A program made the position numbers and the translations under genes. Positions 1 to 12,769 of a stretch of DNA of 64,000 nucleotides are shown here, piece by piece. The notes beneath the pieces were generated by a model. It searched no databases. It was not told the DNA's origin and saw only the letters and a list, made by a program, of their open reading frames with translations. The DNA comes from Neckera pumila. Taxonomy: Eukaryota; Streptophyta; Bryopsida; Hypnales; Neckeraceae. Numbering within the stretch: the first letter of the stretch is position 1; each line of letters opens with the position of its first letter. Where the stretch lies: positions 15,440,501 to 15,504,500 of the forward strand of contig OZ018412.1 in assembly GCA_963969595.1 (NCBI GenBank). Direction: 5' to 3'.

Positions 1-1984
1 TAAAGTAACTTTTCTCAAGAACTTTGAACCAACAAAAATTGGTAAATCAAGCTAATTTTCATACTCAAAAATCCGTTTGAAATTTCAAGCCTCCAATCAA
101 AAGTTATAGATAAAATTCAGAGAGGATGTTTGAAAATGTAAAAATAAATGTCCTTTCCAACGGCTCTCTAAAATTTATCTATATATTTTGTTTGGAGGCT
201 TGAAATCTCAAATAGATTTTTGGAAATGAAATTTAACTTAATTTAACAAAAAAAATTAGTCCAAAGTTTAAAGAAAAAAAATTCTACTATGCATAAATGA
301 GGTTTGAAATTTTAATTCAAATATAATTCTTGCTTTAATTTGACATAACTATAAGCGGTTGAGCTCCTAATTCTAATTCATAAATCCCACACTCTTTGTT
401 CTACCTCCTACCACCCTATATGTATACAAAGACTAGGCTTCTCCATTCTAAATACAATAAACAAGTGGATTTTGAAGAAAAGCTAAAGAATGTATCTTCC
501 ATGGATTTCTTTGCCCACAATTTCAAAATACCAATGCTTGTTCTTGTACTTTAATTTAATGCTAAACTCACAATGTTTAATATTGTTGTTTGTATACACT
601 ATTGACAAGTCTTTTAAGATGCCATCTAATCTTATAACTATTGATAGATTTTAGAATATTCCACACCATTCTATTTGAGCAAAGGCAATAGCATTGATTG
701 CTACTGAATGTTTTAAAGATACACATCTAGTTCAATTTTATCTACAATCTTCATTGTTGATTGTTTATACATAGGAGATTGTTTATTTGCAAAATTCATT
801 GTTTATTGCCAGCGTTCAAATTTAGGATTTACCAGGCATTCCCATTTTCAATCTTAGCAATTATGCTTTGCTTTTTTTGCTCCTGTTGCTCTTGGTGCTG
901 GCATTTTTAATTTTATTCATTATTTTTTTGCATCGCTGCATTTGCATTAATTTCAATTTGTAATTTCTACTCCTAATTTTTGTTTCTTTTGGGCACTCTT
1001 GCATTTTCAATAGTTGGCAACATTTTAAGTTTCGCTTTGCATAGTCATTTTTGGATCAATGTGGTGTAGCATCCCGTATATCCAAGTAATAATGTTCAGT
1101 TACTCTCATCAATGAATTCATTTCATTATTTGAGATTTGATCAAGCTTGAATCATGTTTTGATTTTTGATGCAACTTCTTTTGTTGTATATTCTAAGACT
1201 ATTTATATAATATTAATAAATTAGACATTATTGCACTTGGCAAAGTGCAATGATTGTGCCCAAACTGTTCACCAAAAAAAGCGTATTTAAAAAAAATAGA
1301 ATACCTCCAAGTTTTTAAAAACACCGTTTTTCATTTTATCATGCAATACTTCATTTTTGAATGCGAATTCTCTATGAAGATGTGATTTCTCTTTTTTTAA
1401 AAGAAAAACAAGTTTAAAACATTTGATCTTTTCTATCAATCACTACTCTCATGTATCAATTTTCTAGCATTGTACATTGCAATTACATTAATATTAGAAC
1501 ATTTTCATGCATGTATCACATGTTCACCAGTAATTATTACAATCCTTAAAAGATTTATTTATAAAATCAAAATAACATTGAAGGTTTAGGAACTACCTTT
1601 ACATTCCTAAATTACGGGATAACACCAACCAAAGAACATAGAGTCACTCCAACATCTGCAGACACTTTCAAAACTAACATACAATATCTATACTCTCATA
1701 CACCCTACACTACCATCACATGTCTCTTGTTGTAGCACTACTTCATCACATGTCTCCAACACTCATGTAGATGATTGTATAAAGTTTTCTCCTTCTCCCC
1801 CACCAATTGCCTTCGCTTCTTTGTACAAATTTGGTCTACCAATTAGACTTACTAGGAACTAAAAGGTGTATTGCAATGCCCTATCCACCATGGCGCTAGC
1901 AACAACTATTGATACTCCCTTTGATAAAGTCAGTGACAGATTAGGTTCTTCTTAGATGGAAGTTTTACGATGATAAACGTAATG
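1..1984. other. AT-rich intergenic DNA
   Basis: Nearly 2 kb of AT-rich sequence with homopolymer runs and no open frame that looks coding on either strand. I see no transposon ends, tRNA or convincing exon here. Confidence 0.5.
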
Positions 1985-2584
1985 TCATTTTTCACCGGTC
2001 CAAACATATTGTACGTGTTTCCTATAGTAATATCTATCTTCATCCGGAAATAAGCTCATGGAATTCAACATGCTAAACGCTGACAATGCTAATATGGATT
2101 CCGTTGGTGCTAGTGTACCTTCAATTCCTCCCTCGCCAGCTTCAGCATCTTCTGGTTCTACGTTGTCCACATCATCAACTTCTTTTGCAGGAGCATAATT
2201 AGGGTCTTCTTCCATTTCCATCAAATCTGTTAGATCCTCGTAGGTGTCACTGACTGCATCTCTGTCAAAAGAGCCCAAACTTTATCTAGCACTAGGTAAA
2301 TTGTTAGAATGTTTATATTCAAAATCACTATCATCTTTACTCATTGATGAGGCTCCCAAATCAATTGTGGTCTCTTTGCCCTTTTTCTTTTCTTGTTTAG
2401 TCACTTGAAACCTTTCTCCTTCATCTGGTGAGTCATTAGATGATTGCACTACTCTATCAAGCCTATCACATGGCAAAACTGCATCTGTTTCAAAAGGACT
2501 ATGATTAGACAAGTTTTCTTCCATATTTAATACTTGTGAAGATCTGTGCTTGGCTGCCGTATTCACGCTGTTGACCATCACCAT
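1985..2584 (-). CDS. hypothetical acidic protein fragment, probably two exons
   Basis: I do not recognise this protein. Two adjacent minus-strand frames read as low-complexity, hydrophilic protein. The upstream one (2584 to 2282) starts with a real ATG (MVMVNSVN), is rich in Ser, Asp and Lys, and has a basic patch (KQEKKKGK). It stops just before a splice-acceptor-like pyrimidine tract ending in CTTTTGACAG near 2261-2271. The downstream frame (about 2260 to 1985) is strongly acidic (runs such as EMEEDPNY and VEPEDAEAGEGG) and ends with a stop at 1985. The acceptor suggests the second frame is a later exon, but I cannot place the matching donor. It could equally be a gene relic or part of an old transposon. 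The flanks are repeat-rich. Confidence 0.3.
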
Positions 2585-2589
2585 CTTGT

Positions 2590-3270
2590 CTCGTATATCA
2601 ATTGCAATGTGTTGTATATAAATTGCATTTGAACCAAAGCACTTTCCATGATAGTTTCATTGTCTACAAATTCAGTCTCCAAAATCCCTGGTACTGCCAT
2701 TGTGATGCCTAATGTCACCACCTCTAATTTCGTTGTCGTGTTGAGAGGAGCGCGCTTTGGGAATACGCAAAGTATCTGGCTGCAACTGGAACTAGTTAGT
2801 CATTGACTTCAAATAATCTTCAAGTCTTCTAGTCTTCAATCTTCTCTTCGTTCTTCGGCCTTCAAACTCCTCCTCGTTGGCCTATCCTGTATTGGCTCTA
2901 AACGGGTCAGGATTCGGTCAGGTAAGTAATAAGAACCACAGGCCTCGGACGGGTAAAACGAGACGGCATAACACGAGATGCCATCCGGATGATGGGCTCC
3001 TAAACTTCAAACTCCCGGTGACCAGCTTTAACTAGGCTTTAGCTTTCACCGTGAGAACAAACAGATTCGACCATGTGGGTGATTAAATCCCACCGTCTCC
3101 ACAAACACAAAACGAGGCTAAGCATTGGTTTAACCCAAGCTGCCCGCAACAACAAAAGTTTACAATAAAAGACAAGCCACAAGCCACAACACACAAATTC
3201 TCTTCCAATTCCAACTTCAAATTTTCACTCCAACTTCAATTTCAAAGCTAAACTTTGAATGAACGCCAAC
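2590..3270. other. intergenic, moderately higher GC, unassigned
   Basis: This stretch contains CTTC-rich pyrimidine sequence (about 2820-2880) and a GC-richer segment around 2890-3130. It could be the remains of a retrotransposon long terminal repeat, but I found no second copy, primer-binding site or polypurine tract in the window. Confidence 0.3.
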
Positions 3271-3271
3271 A

Positions 3272-3640
3272 ATGCTCCACAACTCCAAATAGAATGAGTG
3301 ATAGCTTTTTGTAAAGCTAATACAATTTTCTATACTTTCACCAAATTTCAATTCATTCAAATACTCTCTCTAATATCTATGATTGCCCAAAGTTTCGGCC
3401 TCTAAAAGTGAGGGCAGCAGACCCTCCTTCACTTCAATACTCACAACTCACTCATAAATGCTCCAAATACAACAAATGATAGCTATTTGAAAAGCTAACA
3501 AAATTCTGTACAACTTCTCAAAATTTCATTGCAAAATAAAAATTTTTCCGTCTTTTATAGTTGGTCAAAGTCTCAGCCCCTTCAATTGGGAGGCAGCAGA
3601 CCTTCCTCCACTCAAACTAGCACAAATCTCCACTCACAAC
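3272..3640. repeat. diverged tandem duplication, about 185-bp unit, two copies
   Basis: Two successive units share the same order of words: GCTCCA..AAATA, TGATAGCT, AAAGCTAA, a CAAAATTTCA-type segment, and then GCAGCAGACC(C/T)TCCT followed by a CACTC-rich tail. The first runs from about 3272 to 3460 and the second from about 3461 to 3640. They differ by many substitutions and small indels, so the duplication is old. The short open frame at 3529-3711 lies in the second unit and has no matching frame in the first, so I do not call it a gene. Confidence 0.55.
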
Positions 3641-3719
3641 TTCAAATCAAGCAAGAAAAGACCTCTTCCAATCACAACATCATAATACACAACTCCTCTA
3701 ATTTTCATTGAAAAAACCC

Positions 3720-5160
3720 CTTCTCAAAACATAACACAACAATAACCTCCAAACGTACGGATCCCCCCTCCCCTAAACTCACAACGAGAGAGAAGATGAA
3801 AAAAAATCACCTTTTTCCCACCTTAACTTCACTCTAACTTCACTCTATCTCTTTATCTTTTACTTTTCCACTCAATCTCCATCTTAACTTATCTTTAACT
3901 TCACTCTATCCACTCTATCTACGGAATAAAGAACTAAAATCTACATATATCTAGTAGAGGTAAAAAAAAACTAGAACCCCAATTTCTTGAGACTCAGAAA
4001 AAAACCCTCTAGTTCGACATAGTATAATCTAAATAAAACACAAAGAAGAATATTGAATGAGATGAAGCCACCTCAAATGATGTCAACTTCTTTATAATGC
4101 AACAAATATTAAAATCTATCTAAATCATATATATATATACATAATCTACATAATGTCTGCATTTGCAACACGACATCGTAGTAGATAAATTTGCACCATC
4201 CTTTTTTTGCTCTGATAGTGTCTTCTCCAACTTGTCCTCCACTCGAGGCATTACTTTTGTACTTCAAAAGTCTTGAAACATCACATTCAAATTGTCCATA
4301 CTATTAAAAAGGTTTTCCATGGGCCCACTCTCCTTGGGATACTAAATAATGATGACAATGTTGCTCGTGGGTTGTACACTGCATTGTTGTTACTCACCAT
4401 CATTTAGATCATGCAAGTATGAGAGAATAATTTTGGTTTAAATATCCATGAACCTTGCAACACATGGCAACCCTTTGGCAATGCCATCCTTGAATCCATT
4501 ACTTTGTCAAAGTATACATTAGGCGTAAAAAAAAACATGGCATTGCACCGTAAAATTAAAAACATCCAATTTTGGAATTATTGCAGAACCTTGCCGTGGT
4601 ATTTGCTTGACCATTGGATATCCTCTCTAGCCTTGCAAACCTCCACATCTACAATCAAACATCTATAAACACAATTTTTTAAGTTTAATGTAGTTTTCCA
4701 TAAAAAATCCTTTTCTACATTTCACGTGAAGTGAATGATGCTTCACGCTCTTTATGCTAGACTACAGAGATTGCAATTTGTCAATCCCATTGAGCATTGA
4801 ATACAACCTTTACGTCTTGACCATAATCCGCAAAACCTTTGGCACCCACTCGGATGTTCGCAAAGTGTTGCCTAACGAACATTGAGATGAGATTCTTGAA
4901 ACTGCTCAGCATTTGATATGTTTTCACTGCAAGCAGCATCAAAAGGTCTTCATGCCATTATTTAATGTCTTTCCCATCAAGGTATATTGCCTTTCTTGCA
5001 AATTTTCATACTTGCTTACATCTATGGTGAAAAAATCATCCATATATGGTGGATTTTCATTGCTCGCTTGTACCATCAAAAACCAAATTTGGTTGTTAAA
5101 CGCATCCTTTGATGTAAACAATCCACCACATAGGCTATTGTACCATTGAAGAGATTTGCT
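3720..5160 (-). pseudogene. unidentified coding-like relic
   Basis: Read on the minus strand, 5121-4939 and 4560-4420 give protein-like stretches (for example KDAFNNQIWFLMVQ and YFDKVMDSRMALPKGC) broken by stops and frameshifts. I do not recognise the family; a decayed transposase or an unknown plant gene are both possible. The frame continues into the outer end of the palindrome arm (LIWMFAK near 5180), so the palindrome boundary cuts through or next to it. The interval 3780-3930 is a degenerate CACTCTATCT/CTTTAACTT-rich pyrimidine repeat. Confidence 0.25.
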
Positions 5161-7572
5161 ATACTATTTTGCAAACATCCATATCAGATAATTTTTCCAA
5201 TTTCCTTTTTTCTCAGCTAGCATTTCATTAATGTAAGTCAAGACTTGTTCATGCTGATCTCATTCCCATTCCTTAGAACTATTGTTCTTTCTTTTCATAT
5301 ATAAAATGGTTTGTGGAAGATAAACATTCATATTGATAGGAACTGTTTTGTGAATACTGAAGAAGAAGTTCAAAATTCTATAGATTTTAGGTTAAAGACG
5401 TACTTGAAATCACTGTGAAGCTTATAATTAACAAATGTGAAATGTTAACATTCAACCCATTCAATTTGACTGACAAATAAGAAGGCAGTTGGAGACTTGT
5501 CAGGCTTTGAAGTCCTTGCCTTTAGTATTCAAACGTATTTTTTTCCAATTTTGGTTGCTTTGTTGCATTGGAAAGCACATAAATTGAAAGAGAACAAACT
5601 AAGACTCTCTGATTTCTGAATTTGTAAAATTACTTAGACTTTATAATCTTATGCAAAAATACAATTTATAAAGAGTTTTCAAATGGCATGCGATGTGTGA
5701 TGTATTGATCCATCTCTCGTTGTCTCATTTGTTTTAGTTATGAATCAATTGCTTCTTGGAAGCCATAATGGTGTTTGTTCCAGAGGAATGACTGAACTTA
5801 TAATTACAATATCTTGAAGCAATTCTTTTTACATTTAGAAAATAATTCCAAAATAACACGTTAGGGAACCTTGGCAATCATAATCATTCAGAAATTGCAG
5901 TATTGATATGTTTGTATTCTAGAGGTCCTACTTCAAAACAAAGCAAAGCACCAATCTTTTGTAGTAGCAAAATGTATAATTGTTTCATGAAAAATGACAG
6001 TCAGTGTGTGACCGTAATGATCATTTATTCAAAATATACTAAGAAAAAGCTAAAAAGGATGTTGAAGTTGGAATGAATAGTTGAAGCCTACAAAGGAAGA
6101 AATTTCAACTACAAAATTCTTATGAATAGATGTTCAATAAGAGCTAGAAGATATCTTGATATACCAACCATGATGACTTTGTCTACCAATAGTTTATAAA
6201 GTATTCTTTTACAATTCCCATATATTTTGAAGGTCTTGAAGCACAAGTTCTTGAAATTGAAATTTTTATGTAATGTAATTTTTCCTTTGAAATACATTTC
6301 TTTTATTTTTCTTTCATTTCTTATTATTGTATAAATGGTTCTTCAATTTGTTTTGTTAATCAAGCATTCTATACCAGTATATTATATATATTCTAGTATT
6401 TTGCACTCTTGTTGTTTGTTTTTATATTAAAATTTGTAATAGAAGTTCTCATGTGATGTCCATTATATACAAGTCATGAACAATTTGTTGAGCCACCATC
6501 AACAAAGTGGACTTTGAAAGCAATTGGACATTAGATTTCTCATGTAATTTTGTTAGACTCGATTACGTTGTCACAATGTACTTTGTACAATACCTCAAAA
6601 AGAACATTTATGTATTTCAAAATTAGTTTGAAATGGGAGTTTAGGAACTTAAAAGTTGATTGGCGGTTATTTGTAAGTTAACTTTTACTTTGAAGTATGG
6701 AAATGATTTTACTTTATTTGGTAGACCAAAAAACAATATATAAAGGTAATAAGTAAGGGCATATACATTATGTTTCATTGAAAAGAGATATGTTAGGTTT
6801 TCACATGCCAATCGTAATGGGGGTTTCCAGATTGAAAATGTAGTAGACTTGCTAAAGCAGCAGTGATATTTATTGTTATACATAGAACAAGTGTTGTTGG
6901 AAAAACAATTGCATTTGGCTTTAGAGATTGGATTGTTGCTGGAATCAAGTGTTTTTTTCATTGGTGTGTTTGGTTCTCTCTCTAATTACATTTGATACAA
7001 TCAAAAGACTATTGTCTTTTGAGATTATAATTTCCAAATTTTTCATATGTATTTTAAAACTTTGGAGAACGGCCGTGAATGCTAAGCTATTGTTGTACTC
7101 TCATTTTAAAAGCATCAGGGCACCAAAGATGCATTCAAAATGGTTGGAGCATGAATGGTGGAGGCCCTCTTTGTGGATCACAGATTTTCCAATTGAGGAG
7201 GGGCGCTACTAGTTTGTATTGGCGGCCTCACATGGAGTCATTGAAGGCCTTACGGGCATTGCTAACAAAGGATTGATTGTGTCAGTGACCACTACAAAAA
7301 CAACACTTGAGAAGTACAAACTAAAGAAGATGCTCATGATGGCTCCGGTTCCACCAGAGCTCCTCTTAGTTCTTTCTCCCATGTATGGCTTGAAAAGTGT
7401 GGCAAAATATTGGAAGAATGTGCTTCATGAATTGCAAGCTAAATGAGAGGGAGCAGTTCAAAAATTCAAGGAAATGACCCCTGAATAAGTGCTCAGATTA
7501 CGTGCTTGACACAGGTAGATTCAAAGCCATGAAGAATTCGGAATGGCGGATCCAAAAGCACCTAAGAGGATT
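5160..7572 (+). repeat. left arm of a 2.4-kb inverted repeat
   Basis: Every base x in this arm pairs with base 15263-x in the right arm. I compared several stretches by eye and found no mismatch between roughly 5205 and 7566. Mismatches accumulate over the outermost 45 bp and the innermost few bases. Identical mirrored open frames (for example 6109-6297 and 8966-9154, or 7219-7446 and 7817-8044) confirm the relation. A coding-like frame at 7219-7446 (HGVIEGLTGIANKGL, ending HELQAK and a stop) is preserved in both arms, but I do not recognise it. Confidence 0.95.
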
Positions 7573-7690
7573 TGATGCTTTTAAAACGTGACATCAAATC
7601 TCATGTAGTACGTTGTTGATTAAATAGTACCTCTATCTCCTCTGTCTTGCCTCGGTCATTGCTACTGTCATAGCAATATGCAATGGGGTG
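7573..7690. other. spacer (loop) of the large palindrome
   Basis: About 118 bp of single-copy sequence separates the two arms. It holds no open frame or recognisable motif, and its asymmetric sequence fixes the centre of symmetry at 7631.5. Confidence 0.85.
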
Positions 7691-10103
7691 AATCTTCTTA
7701 GGTGCTTTTGGATCCGCCATTCCGAATTCTTCATGGCTTTGAATCTACCTGTGTCAAGCACGTAATCTGAGCACTTATTCAGGGGTCATTTCCTTGAATT
7801 TTTGAACTGCTCCCTCTCATTTAGCTTGCAATTCATGAAGCACATTCTTCCAATATTTTGCCACACTTTTCAAGCCATACATGGGAGAAAGAACTAAGAG
7901 GAGCTCTGGTGGAACCGGAGCCATCATGAGCATCTTCTTTAGTTTGTACTTCTCAAGTGTTGTTTTTGTAGTGGTCACTGACACAATCAATCCTTTGTTA
8001 GCAATGCCCGTAAGGCCTTCAATGACTCCATGTGAGGCCGCCAATACAAACTAGTAGCGCCCCTCCTCAATTGGAAAATCTGTGATCCACAAAGAGGGCC
8101 TCCACCATTCATGCTCCAACCATTTTGAATGCATCTTTGGTGCCCTGATGCTTTTAAAATGAGAGTACAACAATAGCTTAGCATTCACGGCCGTTCTCCA
8201 AAGTTTTAAAATACATATGAAAAATTTGGAAATTATAATCTCAAAAGACAATAGTCTTTTGATTGTATCAAATGTAATTAGAGAGAGAACCAAACACACC
8301 AATGAAAAAAACACTTGATTCCAGCAACAATCCAATCTCTAAAGCCAAATGCAATTGTTTTTCCAACAACACTTGTTCTATGTATAACAATAAATATCAC
8401 TGCTGCTTTAGCAAGTCTACTACATTTTCAATCTGGAAACCCCCATTACGATTGGCATGTGAAAACCTAACATATCTCTTTTCAATGAAACATAATGTAT
8501 ATGCCCTTACTTATTACCTTTATATATTGTTTTTTGGTCTACCAAATAAAGTAAAATCATTTCCATACTTCAAAGTAAAAGTTAACTTACAAATAACCGC
8601 CAATCAACTTTTAAGTTCCTAAACTCCCATTTCAAACTAATTTTGAAATACATAAATGTTCTTTTTGAGGTATTGTACAAAGTACATTGTGACAACGTAA
8701 TCGAGTCTAACAAAATTACATGAGAAATCTAATGTCCAATTGCTTTCAAAGTCCACTTTGTTGATGGTGGCTCAACAAATTGTTCATGACTTGTATATAA
8801 TGGACATCACATGAGAACTTCTATTACAAATTTTAATATAAAAACAAACAACAAGAGTGCAAAATACTAGAATATATATAATATACTGGTATAGAATGCT
8901 TGATTAACAAAACAAATTGAAGAACCATTTATACAATAATAAGAAATGAAAGAAAAATAAAAGAAATGTATTTCAAAGGAAAAATTACATTACATAAAAA
9001 TTTCAATTTCAAGAACTTGTGCTTCAAGACCTTCAAAATATATGGGAATTGTAAAAGAATACTTTATAAACTATTGGTAGACAAAGTCATCATGGTTGGT
9101 ATATCAAGATATCTTCTAGCTCTTATTGAACATCTATTCATAAGAATTTTGTAGTTGAAATTTCTTCCTTTGTAGGCTTCAACTATTCATTCCAACTTCA
9201 ACATCCTTTTTAGCTTTTTCTTAGTATATTTTGAATAAATGATCATTACGGTCACACACTGACTGTCATTTTTCATGAAACAATTATACATTTTGCTACT
9301 ACAAAAGATTGGTGCTTTGCTTTGTTTTGAAGTAGGACCTCTAGAATACAAACATATCAATACTGCAATTTCTGAATGATTATGATTGCCAAGGTTCCCT
9401 AACGTGTTATTTTGGAATTATTTTCTAAATGTAAAAAGAATTGCTTCAAGATATTGTAATTATAAGTTCAGTCATTCCTCTGGAACAAACACCATTATGG
9501 CTTCCAAGAAGCAATTGATTCATAACTAAAACAAATGAGACAACGAGAGATGGATCAATACATCACACATCGCATGCCATTTGAAAACTCTTTATAAATT
9601 GTATTTTTGCATAAGATTATAAAGTCTAAGTAATTTTACAAATTCAGAAATCAGAGAGTCTTAGTTTGTTCTCTTTCAATTTATGTGCTTTCCAATGCAA
9701 CAAAGCAACCAAAATTGGAAAAAAATACGTTTGAATACTAAAGGCAAGGACTTCAAAGCCTGACAAGTCTCCAACTGCCTTCTTATTTGTCAGTCAAATT
9801 GAATGGGTTGAATGTTAACATTTCACATTTGTTAATTATAAGCTTCACAGTGATTTCAAGTACGTCTTTAACCTAAAATCTATAGAATTTTGAACTTCTT
9901 CTTCAGTATTCACAAAACAGTTCCTATAAATATGAATGTTTATCTTCCACAAACCATTTTATATATGAAAAGAAAGAACAATAGTTCTAAGGAATGGGAA
10001 TGAGATCAGCATGAACAAGTCTTGACTTACATTAATGAAATGCTAGCTGAGAAAAAAGAAAATTGGAAAAAATCTCTGATTTGGATGTTTGCAAAGCAAT
10101 ATG
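7691..10103 (-). repeat. right arm of a 2.4-kb inverted repeat
   Basis: Reverse complement of the left arm. Outside 10103 the sequence no longer matches the left flank: both arms break at the same point, after a shared LIWMFAK-coding stretch. There is no obvious target-site duplication at the outer ends. The near-perfect identity means either a very recent event, active gene conversion, or an assembly fold-back. Confidence 0.95.
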
Positions 10104-11175
10104 ATTCCAAATGCGCATGCTTGAGGATCATCCTTGAAAAACCGCATATGCGCATTTCAGAATTGTCATTCTAAGAAGCGAAAGTCATTTAGTATGCCGA
10201 CTTATGCACTCGGTATCTCTCCTTGACTACTCCAAAATTTAATGCAGGATGCGCTCTCTCCATTATACTGTTTGTGAAGCAATATAGGGAGGCAAAATTA
10301 CAATGGCTAAAGAGCCTTCAATGATTAAAAATTATGTGTTCAAACAAACTTAGGTCGACCCTTCTTTGTCCCAAGGCTCAATGGCTTTACTGTTTGGGCA
10401 ATTGGAGTCTTGTGATTTCATCTGTTCATGTTAAAAATTTCAACTTTCCTCTGTATTTCTGCAAGTAGATGTCATGCACGTCTCCAATATCTTCATAGAC
10501 TGTGCTTAATTCATGTGCTGAGGTAGTTATCTAAAATGTTCCAAATAATAACCAAACAATCCTAAATCCTTAAGACATGCTGGGTTTTCTTTTTTCTTTT
10601 TTTTGTTTGTTTGTTACCTTGAGATCTCTTAGACTGTGCATCCCCCAGCCATGTGCTTGGTACCATCAAAAGGCCCTGAGTGAGGAGGGGTGCACAAGCT
10701 TAACTTTGTGCCTTTAAAACTTACGGTGCAAAAGTTATTAAATTTTGGAGTTATTGTTTGGTTTAAGAAAATTAGAGAATTCTTTTTACTTTTGTTTTAG
10801 CTATGGAAATAGCAAAAGGCACACTAGTTTTAGATTTAAGCCTTGTAAGGCACTTTATTTCTAGAATATGTCAAACTTCAATAGATTTCTACATTAGAAC
10901 ATACATTTGTTAAATGTGGAATTTAATATTTATATTATTATATTTCAAAATTTCATTCATTTCTTTATAATGAAAAAGATGAAAAAGAATTTTACATATT
11001 AAAAAAAAAATCCTTTGCAAACTTTATAGTAATTAGAAAAATCCTTAAATAGAATGAGATTTTTAGGAAAAAAATATTGGCGTAGTTTACTCTCTGTGCT
11101 CAAATGAAGAGAAACTCAATAAAAAGTTTCAGAAGTGGTAAATTTTAAGCTTGCAGTCTTGCAAAATGCTATCAT
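10104..11175. other. intergenic DNA
   Basis: AT-rich sequence with scattered stops. There is a weak continuation of a coding-like frame just outside the palindrome (about 10104-10180) and a T-rich run near 10590. I see nothing I can name. Confidence 0.4.
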
Positions 11176-12105
11176 TTAACCCCTAAAGGACCATTGTCCC
11201 TTCAAGGGACAAATGGGATTTTGGGCAGATACCTACGGGCTGAATTTTTGTCGTGATTTTTTGAAACTTTTTTTGGAGATAGGAAAATTGATAAGCTTCG
11301 TGGGAATATAATTTTTTTTTCAATTGGTGCCCGGGAAAAAGTTATGTCCAAATAAGCTCAAAACAGGGGAGAAGGGGCAGCAAAAAATTTGCAAAAAGTT
11401 TTAATTTGATTTTTTGAATTTTTTTCCCTTATAGATTATATTCTTATCTATTTGGAAAGCTTTTATTCAATTCATTTGGATTTTTTATGAGAAATTTATG
11501 GACAATCTTGTTTTTTGGGCAATTAGAGCTTCTTCTTGAAAAAAATAACTTGTAGGATTCATTTTGGAATGCAATTTCTGCAATTTTTCAAAAAAAAAAG
11601 TTCCACATGGTTTAGTATTTGTGCTAGAACAATCTCACCATTGGAATTAGTGCATTTTAATTCCATCTAGAAGATATTAATATTTTAGATTTTCCTTCTA
11701 TCTTGTATCTACTTCTATTTAACAATTTTTTTAAGTATAAAAATTAAGATTTTTTGAATTTCTTTTTTTTCCCGAGACTCTCAACTCAATTCTCCACTAT
11801 AAAGATTTAAAGCTCAAAAACTCTGTAGTGCAAAAAATTTAAGTTAAAAATGTTCAAAGTCAAAAAATGTAGTCCTGCAATGTGTTGAAAAACTTGTTTT
11901 TTTCACTTCAAACGCAGATATCTTGCAATTTGTGCGGTCAAAAACTCTGAAATTTTTCCCACATACTCTCATACTAGTTAGGTATAAGATCCTATGGTTA
12001 GATGTGCAAAAAAAACAATTTTTAAATTTTTTTACTCTTTGCTCTACAAATGGCAGTTTTGAGAGTTTTTTGGCAGAAAAAAGGCCTTGGTCCTTTAGGG
12101 GTTAA
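11176..12105 (+). mobile_element. TTAA-flanked non-autonomous element (family A), 930 bp
   Basis: The element is bounded by TTAA on both sides. Its ends are inverted repeats: CCCCTAAAGGACCA inside the left TTAA and TGGTCCTTTAGGGG inside the right one. A TTAA target duplication with a CCC-start terminus is characteristic of piggyBac-type transposition, although no transposase is encoded. The interior is AT-rich and non-coding and is shared with the copies at 28504, 40286, 42556, 43616 and 52361. The 60-codon frame near its right end recurs in several copies only because the nucleotide sequence is conserved. Confidence 0.85.
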
Positions 12106-12769
12106 GTGTCTCACTAAATTATAATTTGAAAAAAATTGTGGAAAAAATTCATATGGAAAAAAAAGACATTATTTGAGTTATATTGTCTTGATTGAGCTTA
12201 AAAACACATCAAATTAAAAACTATGTGAGAATTTAAATTTTAACACTAAAATGCTCGTGAATCTTACAGTGTCCTTTAAAGATTAAAAGAGATAGATAGA
12301 AATTCTGGTCCCAGAAAGAGGCTGGCATGAATAAAGTGTCTATTCATCTAGACAATGAGGCATTGCCCTACAGACAAAGGACCATTGGTGCAAGAGTACC
12401 CCCCCTTTCAAGAGTACACAGTATTTGTAGGGAGTCATCCAGATATACCTGAGAGACTCCAAGTGGGTTAAAAGAGACTTAAGGGTTTGAATGGAAAATC
12501 ATATTATTAATGTAAAAGAATGACAGTGTGACATGCTATTATACGATTGTCTTTTCTTTTTATAAGATTTTTGTAGTCTTCTCCGTAGTTTCTATAATTT
12601 CTTATACTGAGATGGTATCTACAATTCAAATGTAACTTGCGGTTTGGCAAATTGATTCATTCTTGAGCATGATACGGCATACTGAAGTTTAGGAACATGC
12701 TGGTAAAACCTCCTAGTGGAACAAAAATTTGTAAATGAACCGTATCCCACTGTACTGTATTGTCCTGTA
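12106..12769. other. intergenic DNA upstream of pseudogene copy 1
   Basis: Unique AT-rich sequence with no gene, lying between the TTAA element and the start of the region shared with the kinase-hydrolase upstream sequences. Confidence 0.4.

Noticed and set aside
6109..9154. Duplicate open frames in the palindrome read as paired genes
   Set aside because: They are mirror copies of the same DNA; only the frame at 7219-7446 looks even mildly coding and it has no recognisable domain.
12060..12105. Conserved 60-codon frame found in several family A elements (11923, 29251, 52361)
   Set aside because: The frame covers a conserved transposon end in both orientations, with simple Phe/Lys-rich composition; conservation is of the DNA, not of a protein.
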